Positions 7,772-15,405 of a stretch of DNA of 26,055 nt are shown one piece after another. The translations under genes were made by a program, and so were the position numbers. Source of the DNA: an uncultured Azospirillum sp. (GTDB lineage: Bacteria; Pseudomonadota; Alphaproteobacteria; RF32; CAG-239); contig CABUAP010000003.1 of assembly GCA_902489675.1 (NCBI GenBank), positions 1 to 26,055 on the forward strand, written 5' to 3'. How positions within the stretch are numbered: position 1 is the stretch's first letter; each line of letters starts with the position of its first letter. The notes beneath the pieces were generated by a model, which saw nothing but the letters and a program-made list of their open reading frames with translations, made no database searches and was not told the origin of the DNA.

Positions 7772-7799
7772 GATTTTTTCGTACCCACAATTTATTTGC

Positions 7800-7828
7800 T
7801 TGTCAAAAGATATAGCTTTTGCTAATCT
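7800..7828 (+). promoter_or_regulatory. gapR promoter
   Basis: TTGTCA (7800-7805) and TAATCT (7823-7828) are spaced by 17 nt and lie 37 bp before the gapR start. The expected leader is about 30 nt and includes an AGGAG ribosome binding site. Confidence 0.55.
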
Positions 7829-7865
7829 CGCTTACAACCAAAAAAGTTTTTCAGGAGATAAAATA

Positions 7866-8108
7866 ATGACAGAAGTTGGAGGCATTGCTGCCGACAGACT
7901 GCGTTCGCTGATCGAGAGAATCGAACGCCTGGAAGAAGAAAAAAAAGCCCTTTCGGGCGACATCCGCGACGTGTTTGCCGAAGCCAAATCGGCCGGTTTT
8001 GACATCAAAATTATGCGTGCAATCCTAAAGCTGCGCAAAATGAACGCCGCCGACCGCGACGAGCAGGAATTTTTGCTCGACACCTATCGCAAGGCGCTTG
8101 ATCTATAA
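7866..8108 (+). CDS. gapR: GapR/DUF2312 nucleoid-associated protein
   Basis: This 80-aa protein matches DUF2312, the family of Caulobacter GapR. GapR is an abundant protein that encircles AT-rich, overtwisted DNA ahead of replication and transcription and aids topoisomerases. Visible features are the long N-terminal helix RLRSLIERIERLEEEKKALS (11-30, coiled-coil-like), DIRDVFAEAKSAGFD, and the basic KIMRAILKLRKM segment, then EQEFLLDTYRKAL. I chose ATG 7866 because of AGGAG nearby; 22 further upstream codons lack a site and the family starts here. The last 6 nt overlap the converging chromate-transporter gene's stop. Confidence 0.93.
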   Translation: MTEVGGIAADRLRSLIERIERLEEEKKALSGDIRDVFAEAKSAGFDIKIMRAILKLRKMNAADRDEQEFLLDTYRKALDL

Positions 8109-8621
8109 ACCCAGCGCGACGCCCAAAACGCCGCCGATCACAATATAAAGAATGGGGTGCAGTTTGAAAAAATGAATTGCGCCCCAAAATATTGCGCAAA
8201 GCACCACGGCGTTCACATCGGTCAGCGCCAGCAGACCAAGCTCAATGCCCGCATTAAGAATCAGCGCAATCACCGCCGGCCGGATGACATACATCAAATT
8301 TTGAAAAAAGCTGCTTTGCCGGAACTTATCCAAGAGCGAGGCGATAATCACAATGATGACCACCGAAGGAAAAACCAGCCCGAATGTCGCCGTCAGCGCA
8401 CCGGAAATGCCCGCCGCCTTAAACCCGGCATAAGTTGCCATATTGACCCCGAGCGGACCGGGAGAAGATTCTGCCACCGCAATCATATTCACCAGTTGTT
8501 CAGACGTAAACCACGGATAACGGGTCGTCAGATCAAACAAAAAAGGAACCGTCACCAACCCGCCGCCCAAAGCAAACAGGCCGATTTTGCAAAACTCAAA
8601 AAATAAAACACCGTAAATCAT
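8103..8621 (-). CDS. chromate transporter family protein, second single-CHR-domain subunit
   Basis: The 172-aa membrane protein is one CHR domain (PF02417 type), with the signature FALGGGLVTVPFL near 14-26 and the second conserved stretch ESSPGPLGVNMATYAGF near 54-70. ATG 8621 was chosen over 8759 because AGGAG lies 6 nt upstream and because it begins 2 nt after the stop of the partner gene. Paired short CHR proteins work together in place of the long ChrA. Chromate efflux is the described role for some members, but substrates of such pairs are often untested, so chromate resistance should not be assumed. Confidence 0.88.
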   Translation of the reverse strand: MIYGVLFFEFCKIGLFALGGGLVTVPFLFDLTTRYPWFTSEQLVNMIAVAESSPGPLGVNMATYAGFKAAGISGALTATFGLVFPSVVIIVIIASLLDKFRQSSFFQNLMYVIRPAVIALILNAGIELGLLALTDVNAVVLCAIFWGAIHFFKLHPILYIVIGGVLGVALGL

Positions 8622-8623
8622 GG

Positions 8624-9148
8624 CTAACTCCTGATCAACAATCCGATCACCGCGGCCGCCAGCACCACCGTCACCGGCGAAACCCCCAGCCATACCAACG
8701 CCAGCATCGACAAGCAAAAAATCACCCCTTGAAACAAGCTGCCGACGCCTTTTTTCCACATTCCGAGCACCACATCCAAAATCAGCGCAATCACCACGAT
8801 ACGGATACCGGCAAAAGCGTGTGCCACATAGCGGTTTTCCATATACAGACTGACCGCGTTGGCAATGGCGAGAATAATAATGATCGACGGCGCAATAATG
8901 CCGGCAGTGGCCGCAACTGCTCCCGGAATCTTTTTAAGTTTATAACCGATAAATGTTGCCACATTAACAGCGATGATTCCCGGTGTACACTGGCCGATTG
9001 AATAATAATCCATCAACTCTTCGTCCGTTGTCCATTTTTTCTTTTTCGCCAGTTCCGCCTGCAACAGCGGGATCATGGCATAACCGCCGCCAAACGTAAA
9101 CATTCCGATTTTGAAAAAAGTTGCAAACAAATTCCATAAAACCGACAT
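8624..9148 (-). CDS. chromate transporter family protein, first single-CHR-domain subunit
   Basis: The 174-aa protein is the partner of the gene 2 nt downstream and is homologous to it: FTFGGGYAMIPLL near 17-29 and GQCTPGIIAVNVATFIGYKL near 52-71 repeat the same CHR motifs. About five to six membrane segments are predicted by eye. It is expected to sit in the inner membrane as a heterodimer with the second subunit. GGAG lies about 11 nt before the ATG. It is divergent from pntAA across 85 nt. Confidence 0.88.
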   Translation of the reverse strand: MSVLWNLFATFFKIGMFTFGGGYAMIPLLQAELAKKKKWTTDEELMDYYSIGQCTPGIIAVNVATFIGYKLKKIPGAVAATAGIIAPSIIIILAIANAVSLYMENRYVAHAFAGIRIVVIALILDVVLGMWKKGVGSLFQGVIFCLSMLALVWLGVSPVTVVLAAAVIGLLIRS

Positions 9149-9233
9149 TTTTTTATTGTTCTCCGATTCAAAAACCTTAAAATAAAACTATATAAACATA
9201 TACTTTCACAATCGTTAAACAAACGGAGAAAAA

Positions 9234-10250
9234 ATGATCATCGCCGTCTTAAAAGAAACCGCCGATTTTGAACAGCGTGTTGCCGTTACGCCCCAAACCG
9301 TACAAAAGCTGTCTGCCGACGGTGCCAAAGTAAAAATTGAAAAGAATGCCGGCATTGCCGCCGGTTTTACCGATGAAGAATACCAAAACGCCGGCGCCGA
9401 AGTTGTACCGACCGCCAAAGAAACTCTGCAAAATGCCGATTTTTTATTTAAAATAAAAGCCCCGGCCGAGCAGGAAATGCCGTTACTGCCCGATCATTTG
9501 ACGGTTATTGCCGATTTTCGCGGTTTTGTCCCCGATGAAGGACTGATCAAAAAAAGAAAATTAAGTTTATTTGCGTTGGAAAAAATGCCGCGTATTTCCC
9601 GGGCGCAAAATATGGATATCCTGTCCTCTCAAGACAATTTGGCCGGCTACAAAGCCGTGCTTGAAGCCGCCAATATGCTCAACCGGGCGGTTCCGATGAT
9701 GACAACCGCCGCCGGATCGGTGATGCCGGTCAAAACACTTATTGTCGGGATCGGCGTAGCCGGCCTGCAGGCCATTGCCACAGCCAAAAGGCTTGGCGCC
9801 GCCGTCTTTGCCCACGACATTCGGCCGGAAACCCGTGAACAGGCGGAATCGCTCGGCGCCCGCTTTGTTGAGAGCAAAGATCTGCCGCAAGCTCTGACTG
9901 AGGCCGACGTCGTTATCACCGCGGCCGGTTCGCCGCCAACCGCACCCGTACTGTTCAAAGAAAAAGAAATCAAACTTTTGCAAGCCGGCAGCATCCTGAT
10001 CGATATCTCCGGCAATGTCAAAGGCTTCGATTCTCCGTCAACCGTTACCACCGAAAAAGGCGCCGTCATCACCGTTGACACCCAAATGGCCGCATTGCTG
10101 CCGGCCACCGCCAGCCGTTTGTTTGCCAATAATATCTTCAATTTCTTCCGTCTGCTCTGTCCCGATCTTCTGCCCGACCACACCCCCGACTTTGCCGACG
10201 ATGTTATCAACCGCACCTGCATCTATTGGCAGGGACAAAAAAGGGAGTAA
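9234..10250 (+). CDS. pntAA: NAD(P) transhydrogenase subunit alpha 1 (PntAA), shortened
   Basis: This is domain I, the NAD(H)-binding cytoplasmic part of the proton-translocating transhydrogenase. Conserved parts are MPRISRAQNMDILSSQ at 118-133 (the nucleotide-binding RQD loop), the Rossmann motif GIGVAGLQA at 172-180, and the adenosine-binding Asp in HDIR at 194-197. At 338 aa it is about 45 shorter than the Rhodospirillum alpha-1 subunit. The linker normally found between the Rossmann strand and the TDIAITT strand is missing (FVESKDLPQALTEADVVIT, 211-229), and the usual AVEAGGNC stretch is replaced by ISGNVKGFDS (258-267). CGGAGA precedes the ATG. The genes for pntAB and pntB follow directly. 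Confidence 0.93.
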   Translation: MIIAVLKETADFEQRVAVTPQTVQKLSADGAKVKIEKNAGIAAGFTDEEYQNAGAEVVPTAKETLQNADFLFKIKAPAEQEMPLLPDHLTVIADFRGFVPDEGLIKKRKLSLFALEKMPRISRAQNMDILSSQDNLAGYKAVLEAANMLNRAVPMMTTAAGSVMPVKTLIVGIGVAGLQAIATAKRLGAAVFAHDIRPETREQAESLGARFVESKDLPQALTEADVVITAAGSPPTAPVLFKEKEIKLLQAGSILIDISGNVKGFDSPSTVTTEKGAVITVDTQMAALLPATASRLFANNIFNFFRLLCPDLLPDHTPDFADDVINRTCIYWQGQKRE

Positions 10251-10253
10251 GCC

Positions 10254-10532
10254 ATGATTGAATTGCTGATCATTTTTGTTTTGGCCGCGTTCATCGGTTA
10301 TTTTGTCGTTTGGGGCGTCACCCCTGCTCTTTATTCGCCGCTGATGAGTGTATCAAACGCCATTTCCGGCGTGATCATCCTTGGCGCCGTTACCGTCGCC
10401 GGCAATGCCGAAAATCGTTTCATCGAAATCTGCGGGCTGATTGCCGTTGTGCTGGCCGCCGTCAATATTTTCGGCGGATTTGCCGTTTCGGCCCGAATGC
10501 TGGCCATGTTTAAGACCAAGGAGAAAAAATAA
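10254..10532 (+). CDS. pntAB: NAD(P) transhydrogenase subunit alpha 2 (PntAB)
   Basis: The 92-aa protein holds the first membrane helices of domain II, with the conserved GVTPALYSPLMSVSNAISGV near 21-40, NIFGGFAVSARMLAMFK near 72-88 and three to four transmembrane segments. It helps form the proton channel with PntB. The long Ala-rich N-terminal linker seen in some alphaproteobacterial PntAB is absent. GGGAG lies just before the ATG, 3 nt after the pntAA stop, and its stop overlaps the pntB start (TAATG). Confidence 0.96.
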   Translation: MIELLIIFVLAAFIGYFVVWGVTPALYSPLMSVSNAISGVIILGAVTVAGNAENRFIEICGLIAVVLAAVNIFGGFAVSARMLAMFKTKEKK

Positions 10533-11887
10533 TGAGCGAATTGATTTATCTTTTGGCTGCTGTTTTATTCATTCTTTCGATTCGCGGCTTAAGCGCCCCC
10601 AAAAGCGCTCGGCTGGGCAATTACCTCGGCATTACCGGCATGACTATTGCCGTAATTACCGCTCTTGCGCTGATCCCTTCCACCCGGATGCTGCCGATTG
10701 TTCTGGCAATTGCCGCCGGCGGGGTTATCGGCATTTTGAGCGGGCAAAAAGTGCGGATGACCGCGCTGCCGCAAATGATTGCCGCCTTCAACGGTCTGGG
10801 CGGACTGGCGGCTGTTTTTCTGGCCGCCGGCGAAGTGGCGGCTGACGGCACCCACTATTTTGCTTCCGCCGTCGGGCTGATCATCGGCGCACTGGCCTTT
10901 TCCGGCTCAATGGTTGCTTTTGCCAAATTGCAGGGGCTGCTGCCGGGACGCGCCTTGTTTTTTCCGTTTCAGCATCCGCTTAATTTGCTGCTGGCAGCCG
11001 CGGTTGTCATCTTATTTATCGGCTTCGGCCTCACCCATACCGAATGGATGTTTTGGCTCTTGACCGTCCTTGCGCTGGTATTGGGGCTGCTGTTGGTGTT
11101 GCCGGTCGGGGGCGCCGATATGCCGATTATCATTTCCGTTTTGAACGCCTATTCCGGCTGGGCGGCCGTCGGCATCGGCTTCATGCTGAACCAGACGCTG
11201 ATGATCATCACCGGCACCATCGTCGGCGCCAGCGGCGCTATTCTGGCTTTTGTCATGACCCGCGCCATGAACTCCTCGCTCATTCAGGTCATGCTCGGCG
11301 GCGCCGCCAAAAACGCCAAACAATCGGCAGCAGCCGCTTCGGGAACAGAAAAAGGCTTTGCCAAAAGCGGCAGCCCTGAAGATGCGGCTTTTATCATGGA
11401 AAACGCCCGCAGCATCATCATTGTTCCCGGTTACGGCATGGCCGCCGCCCGCGCTCAACACGCCCTAAAAGAAATGGCGGCGCTGCTTCGCCGCAAATAC
11501 CATGCCGAAGTCCGATTCGCCATCCACCCGGTAGCCGGCCGGATGCCCGGACATATGAACGTTCTGCTGGCCGAAGCCGATGTGCCTTATGAAGAAATTT
11601 TCGAAATGGACGATATCAATCGCGATTTTGCCAATACCGACGTCGCTTATGTGATCGGTGCCAACGACACCACCAACCCGCTGGCCAGAACCGACCCGTC
11701 TTCACCGATTTACGGTATGCCGGTGCTCGACGTTGCCGCTGCCAAAACCGTTTTCTTTGTCAAGCGTTCGCTGGCTTCCGGCTACTCCGGCGTTGACAAT
11801 CCGCTGTTTTATAACGAAAACACCATTATGCTCTACGGAGATGCCAAAGCCGTCACCGAAGCGGTGGTCAAAGAACTGGAAAAATAA
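10532..11887 (+). CDS. pntB: NAD(P) transhydrogenase subunit beta (PntB)
   Basis: The 451-aa subunit carries most membrane helices of domain II in its first 260 residues (including GGADMPIIISVLNAYSGWAA) and the NADP(H)-binding domain III at the C-terminus. In that domain the lid and binding motifs are intact: VPGYGMAAARAQH, HPVAGRMPGHMNVLLAEA, GANDTTNPLA and VFFVKRSLASGYSGVDNPL. With PntAA and PntAB it uses the proton gradient to make NADPH from NADH. AAGGAG is well placed before the ATG. A converging gene ends 8 nt past its stop, and no terminator is visible between them. Confidence 0.97.
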   Translation: MSELIYLLAAVLFILSIRGLSAPKSARLGNYLGITGMTIAVITALALIPSTRMLPIVLAIAAGGVIGILSGQKVRMTALPQMIAAFNGLGGLAAVFLAAGEVAADGTHYFASAVGLIIGALAFSGSMVAFAKLQGLLPGRALFFPFQHPLNLLLAAAVVILFIGFGLTHTEWMFWLLTVLALVLGLLLVLPVGGADMPIIISVLNAYSGWAAVGIGFMLNQTLMIITGTIVGASGAILAFVMTRAMNSSLIQVMLGGAAKNAKQSAAAASGTEKGFAKSGSPEDAAFIMENARSIIIVPGYGMAAARAQHALKEMAALLRRKYHAEVRFAIHPVAGRMPGHMNVLLAEADVPYEEIFEMDDINRDFANTDVAYVIGANDTTNPLARTDPSSPIYGMPVLDVAAAKTVFFVKRSLASGYSGVDNPLFYNENTIMLYGDAKAVTEAVVKELEK

Positions 11888-11895
11888 GCGGCGGC

Positions 11896-12453
11896 CTACA
11901 TAAAGACCAACAGCGCCACCAGCAGAAAACCATAGAGAAGGATGCCCTTGAGGTACATTCCGGCCACCCGGAAATCTGCCCCCGAGGGCATTGCGTTTTC
12001 AATAATGATGGTTTGCAGCAACACATAGAAAACATAGTTGAAAATTGTCGGCCTGATCAATGGCAGGTAGTAACGGTTCAGATAAAAACCGATCACCAAA
12101 AGCAGCAGCGGCGCCATGGCCGACGGTATGGCGTTATAAAAAGTAACATTGCGAAACCCGACACTGCCCATAACATAGTACCCATCCGGCGACTTGCGCG
12201 GAAAAACGGTAAAATTGCAGGGTCTGGCGTTCAACACCAAACCGACGGTATAATGCATCAGCTCATGCAAAATGGTGCCGGGAATATTGACCAGTGCGCT
12301 CGCCCACATACTGCTGTAGGTCGTATATTTGATTCTCAGCAGCACAATCACCAACAAAATCAGCAAAAAACGGTTGTTAAAAAAAGTGGCCAGCACTTCC
12401 GGATCGTTGGAAAAAGAAACCCAGCGCTGATACATCAGATTCAAAAAATCCAT
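11896..12453 (-). CDS. small membrane protein with HExxH and Asp motifs, M50-like
   Basis: The 185-aa protein has about five hydrophobic segments (28-40, 50-75, 106-125, 137-152 and 168-184). One of them contains HELMH at 63-67, and a later one begins with NAMPSGADFRVAG at 153-165, resembling the N-x-x-P...D metal ligand of site-2-protease (M50) enzymes. This arrangement suggests a zinc-dependent intramembrane protease, but family membership is inferred from motifs only. It starts 7 nt after the tetR stop, so the two are almost certainly one transcript and the regulator probably controls it. The other HExxH membrane protein in this window (16285-16965) has the same order of motifs but low overall similarity. 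Confidence 0.72.
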   Translation of the reverse strand: MDFLNLMYQRWVSFSNDPEVLATFFNNRFLLILLVIVLLRIKYTTYSSMWASALVNIPGTILHELMHYTVGLVLNARPCNFTVFPRKSPDGYYVMGSVGFRNVTFYNAIPSAMAPLLLLVIGFYLNRYYLPLIRPTIFNYVFYVLLQTIIIENAMPSGADFRVAGMYLKGILLYGFLLVALLVFM

Positions 12454-12460
12454 CGGTGTC

Positions 12461-13039
12461 CTACTCCCTGTTTAACATCATCATTCCGGCCAAATATGTA
12501 TTGAGCAACAGCGTGCCGCGGCGGTCATCGCGCCCGTCGGCAGAAAGAGCGGAAAGCGCAACCAGACTCACCTCCAACACTTTTTGCGACATTCTCAGCC
12601 GCCGCATCCCGATCCGCGGAAACATTGCGGCAAGATCCGGCGTAAACAGCCGCTCCAGCCGTACCAGCTGCCGCCGGTAAGACACGCTCAGACAATAGTC
12701 TTTCAAATTGAGATGAAAATTATAAAATAAAAACCACAATGGCCGATGTGCAGCCACAAATTGCTCAAAACAGCCGGCATAAAGATTGATATTGCCATAA
12801 CCGCGGCGGCCGCTGTCCAGCTGGCTCAAATAGGCATAAAGCGCCGAAAGCGTTATTTCGTTCTGCTCGGCAACAAAATCATCCATTGACGAAAACTGGT
12901 TATAGATGGTGCCGATCGAACAGCCGGAAGCCTCCGAAAGTTTGCGGGCGGTCAGATACGCCGCCCCTTTTTCGGTCACCAATTTTCTTCCGGTATCAAG
13001 CAGGCGGCGGCGGATATTGTCTTTTGAATTTTGGGTCAT
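12461..13039 (-). CDS. TetR-family transcriptional regulator
   Basis: The 192-aa protein has the TetR layout: an N-terminal helix-turn-helix domain with ARKLSEASGCSIGTIYNQFS near 31-50 and a ligand-binding C-terminal domain of helices (FEQFVAAHRPLWFLFYNFHL near 91-110). It is the first gene of a unit with the M50-like membrane protein. The ATG has only a weak AAGAAA ribosome binding site. A 13-bp palindrome overlaps its promoter, as expected for autoregulation. The ligand is unknown; a lipid or envelope-stress signal would fit a membrane protease but is speculation. Confidence 0.93.
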   Translation of the reverse strand: MTQNSKDNIRRRLLDTGRKLVTEKGAAYLTARKLSEASGCSIGTIYNQFSSMDDFVAEQNEITLSALYAYLSQLDSGRRGYGNINLYAGCFEQFVAAHRPLWFLFYNFHLNLKDYCLSVSYRRQLVRLERLFTPDLAAMFPRIGMRRLRMSQKVLEVSLVALSALSADGRDDRRGTLLLNTYLAGMMMLNRE

Positions 13040-13075
13040 ATATTTTTCTTAACAAATTATTTGCAATATGGCATT

Positions 13076-13104
13076 ATAATAATTCAATTCTGAACAGTGT
13101 TCAA
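13076..13104 (-). promoter_or_regulatory. tetR promoter
   Basis: On the minus strand TTGAAC (13104-13099) and TATTAT (13081-13076) are separated by exactly 17 nt, giving a leader of about 30 nt before the tetR ATG. The TetR-type palindrome covers the -35 box and part of the spacer. On the plus strand a TATAAT at 13075-13080 could serve the divergent gene, but no good -35 accompanies it. Confidence 0.6.
13091..13103. promoter_or_regulatory. TetR-type operator palindrome
   Basis: TGAACAGTGTTCA is a perfect inverted repeat (6-bp arms, one central base), with AT-rich partly symmetric flanks. Its size and GAAC...GTTC core are typical of TetR-family operators. It overlaps the -35 box of tetR and lies 33 bp before the divergent secreted-protein gene, so it could control both directions. 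Confidence 0.65.
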
Positions 13105-13136
13105 TTTTTTTCTTGACCTTTGACAGGAATATTTCG

Positions 13137-14009
13137 ATGAAAAAAACATTTTTATCTGCTCTTGCTTTTCTTTTTTGCCTTTCTGCTGCTCCGCTTGCGG
13201 CCGAAACACTTGAAGGCGGAAAATTTTACGAAGACGTCATGATCTCCGATGATATGAAAATGGAAGACAGCTCCAACTCGGCCAAAGAAAAAGCCAGCAG
13301 CCTGCTCAATCAAAAACCCAAAATCATCAAAATCGAAGGACAGCCGCTGCAGTTCCGCTCTTCCCGCGGCAAACCGGCTGCCGCTGCCTCAACCATTGTC
13401 AGCCAGCCGATTGATACCACCACCAAATACGGCGAAGCGCCGTTCGGCCTTTCCTGGGGCGCCACTTATAACCAAACCAAAGCGCTCGGCGTTGATATGG
13501 AACGCATTGCCCGCAAAGACAGCGTGAACGATTTTGTCGTCACCAAACTGCCCAAACCGATTGCCGATTTTCGTCAGGTGATTGTCAGTTTCGGCGAAAA
13601 TAATTCTTTATGGCGGCTTTCCGCTTACGGGCGGCTGCTTGACGACGACGCCTCGGCTTCCAAAGCCCTGCATCTGTACCGAAAATATTACGGTTTGCTG
13701 GCGCGCAAATACGGCAATGCCAAAGAGTTTTTCACGCCCAAAATTACAACGGTTGAAAAAAAAGTAAAAGACGAGTATGGAGTAGATAAGATTGAAATCG
13801 AAAAAATCTCCGAGCCGATCGGCGGTGCCGATTTTCTGGCAGAGCTGAAAAGCGGTCAGGCGGTTTTGTATGCAACTTTCGAAGATCAGGATGTCGGCGC
13901 GGCTTTGGCTGTCAACGTTGACGGCGACGGCAAAAGCTACATCATTATCGACTACACCAATCTCCGGATCTTCCGTGAGCGCGAAGAGCAGACTCTTGAC
14001 GCTCTTTAA
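13137..14009 (+). CDS. secreted or periplasmic protein of unknown function
   Basis: The 290-aa protein begins with a signal peptide (MKKTFLSALAFLFCL, cleavage near residue 22 at PLAA/E). ATG 13137 is preferred over a TTG at 13113 because it opens the signal peptide and has AGGA upstream. After a variable, polar N-terminal third (about 30-95), a folded region starts at YGEAPFGLSWGATYNQTKAL (near 100-119), a pattern like that of small periplasmic proteins whose mature part begins with PFGLSWG. A charged helical stretch (KVKDEYGVDKIEIEKI) follows, then a beta-rich end. I do not recognise the family. It is divergent from tetR and 28 nt ahead of the Mur ligase gene, so it may be co-transcribed with cell-wall recycling genes. 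Confidence 0.82.
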   Translation: MKKTFLSALAFLFCLSAAPLAAETLEGGKFYEDVMISDDMKMEDSSNSAKEKASSLLNQKPKIIKIEGQPLQFRSSRGKPAAAASTIVSQPIDTTTKYGEAPFGLSWGATYNQTKALGVDMERIARKDSVNDFVVTKLPKPIADFRQVIVSFGENNSLWRLSAYGRLLDDDASASKALHLYRKYYGLLARKYGNAKEFFTPKITTVEKKVKDEYGVDKIEIEKISEPIGGADFLAELKSGQAVLYATFEDQDVGAALAVNVDGDGKSYIIIDYTNLRIFREREEQTLDAL

Positions 14010-14037
14010 TAAACAATAAAAAGGAAAAAACACGATT

Positions 14038-15402
14038 ATGACTAAAATTTGTTTTTGTGGCATATCGGGCAACGGCATGAGTCCGCTTGCCCAAATCATG
14101 AGCTTAAAAGGCTGTGAAGTATATGGCAGCGACCGCAATTTTGACGCCGGACGCGACGCCAAAAATCGTCAGGCATTGCTCAATATGGGCATTAAACTGA
14201 TCCCTCAGGACGGCAGCGGCATCACCCCCGATATGGAAACGGTGTATGTATCGGCTGCTCTTGACGAAAACAACCCCGATATCAAAGCTGCCCGCGCGCT
14301 CAATATCCCGGTAAAAAAACGCTCCGATCTCCTGGCCGAAGTTTTTCATCAATATCCTTTCGGCATTGCAATCGGCGGCACCTCGGGCAAAACCACCACC
14401 ACCGCCATGATCGGTTATATTTTTGATATTCTCGGACAAAAACCCTGCCTGATCAACGGCGGAATGCTGCGCAACTACGAACAGTTAAAAGGCTTGCCCA
14501 ATTTCATTTACAACGAAGACAAATTCTGCATTATCGAAGCCGACGAAAGCGACGGCTCCATCTGCAAATATCACCCCGAGATTGCGCTGGTTAACAACAT
14601 CTCACACGATCACACTTCTATGGAAAATCTGATCGGCTATTTTCAAACCTTTGCGGATAACACTAAAGGCACATTGGTGGTCAACGCCGACTGCGAACTG
14701 AGCCGCAACTTAAAACATGAAAATAAGGTAACCTTTTCGGTCAAAGACCCAACCGCGGACTTTTTTGCCGATCATATCAAATGTCTGCCCGACGGCGTAG
14801 AATATAATTTCCGCGGACAAACATTCCGTCTGCATTTGTTTGGCGCCTTTAACGTCAGCAACGCAATCGCCGCGATTGCCGTCTGTGCCAAAGCCGGTCT
14901 CGACCCGCTTATGGCCGCCAAAACGCTGGAAGGATTTTCCGGCATCAAACGCCGTTTGGAAATTGTCGGCACCACCGGCCGCGGCATTACCCTGATTGAT
15001 GACTTTGCCCACAATCCGAGCAAAATAGCTTCTTCGCTTTCTGCTCTAAAAGAATACCCGCGGCGGCTTTTGGTTATGTACCAGTCGCACAGCCCGTTTT
15101 CCGCTTTTAACACCGGCAGCGAAGTAGCGGCGGAAGTTGCCCGCGTACTCGGCTCCGACGATATTTTTGTCATGCCCGAAGTTTATATGCTTGATAAAAA
15201 TGTCGACAAAGGGATTTCGGCCGCAAACATCATCAATGAAGTGCGCAAAAACGGCCTTAAAAACGCCTATTTTCTCGAAACTAAAGAAAATGTGCACAAA
15301 TTTATTCTCGAAAATGCCCAAGACGGCGACTGCATTGTCATCATGGGTGCCCGTGACAACTCGCTGCCCGATTTCAGCCGGCAGCTTTTAGCGGAGTTAT
15401 AA
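14038..15402 (+). CDS. Mur ligase family enzyme, MurC/Mpl-like
   Basis: The 454-aa protein has the three Mur ligase domains: an N-terminal nucleotide-sugar domain (FCGISGNGMSPLAQ at 6-19), an ATPase domain with P-loop GGTSGKTTTT at 113-122 and EADESDGS at 167-174, NNISHDH at 186-192, and the C-terminal domain with KRRLE at 304-308 and DDFAHNPSKI at 321-330. MurC adds L-Ala to UDP-MurNAc; Mpl adds recycled tripeptide to it. The EADESDGS and HDH motifs look MurC-like, while DDFAH and the short length fit Mpl. The usual HHP is HNP here. The gene 3 nt downstream encodes LD-carboxypeptidase, which favours a recycling role. AAGGAA precedes the ATG. Which substrate it uses is open. Confidence 0.85.
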   Translation: MTKICFCGISGNGMSPLAQIMSLKGCEVYGSDRNFDAGRDAKNRQALLNMGIKLIPQDGSGITPDMETVYVSAALDENNPDIKAARALNIPVKKRSDLLAEVFHQYPFGIAIGGTSGKTTTTAMIGYIFDILGQKPCLINGGMLRNYEQLKGLPNFIYNEDKFCIIEADESDGSICKYHPEIALVNNISHDHTSMENLIGYFQTFADNTKGTLVVNADCELSRNLKHENKVTFSVKDPTADFFADHIKCLPDGVEYNFRGQTFRLHLFGAFNVSNAIAAIAVCAKAGLDPLMAAKTLEGFSGIKRRLEIVGTTGRGITLIDDFAHNPSKIASSLSALKEYPRRLLVMYQSHSPFSAFNTGSEVAAEVARVLGSDDIFVMPEVYMLDKNVDKGISAANIINEVRKNGLKNAYFLETKENVHKFILENAQDGDCIVIMGARDNSLPDFSRQLLAEL

Positions 15403-15405
15403 ACT

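Noticed and set aside
8103..9148. Possible frameshifted single long ChrA
   Set aside because: Each half has its own start codon and a well-placed ribosome binding site, and both are complete CHR domains, so this is a normal two-gene pair.
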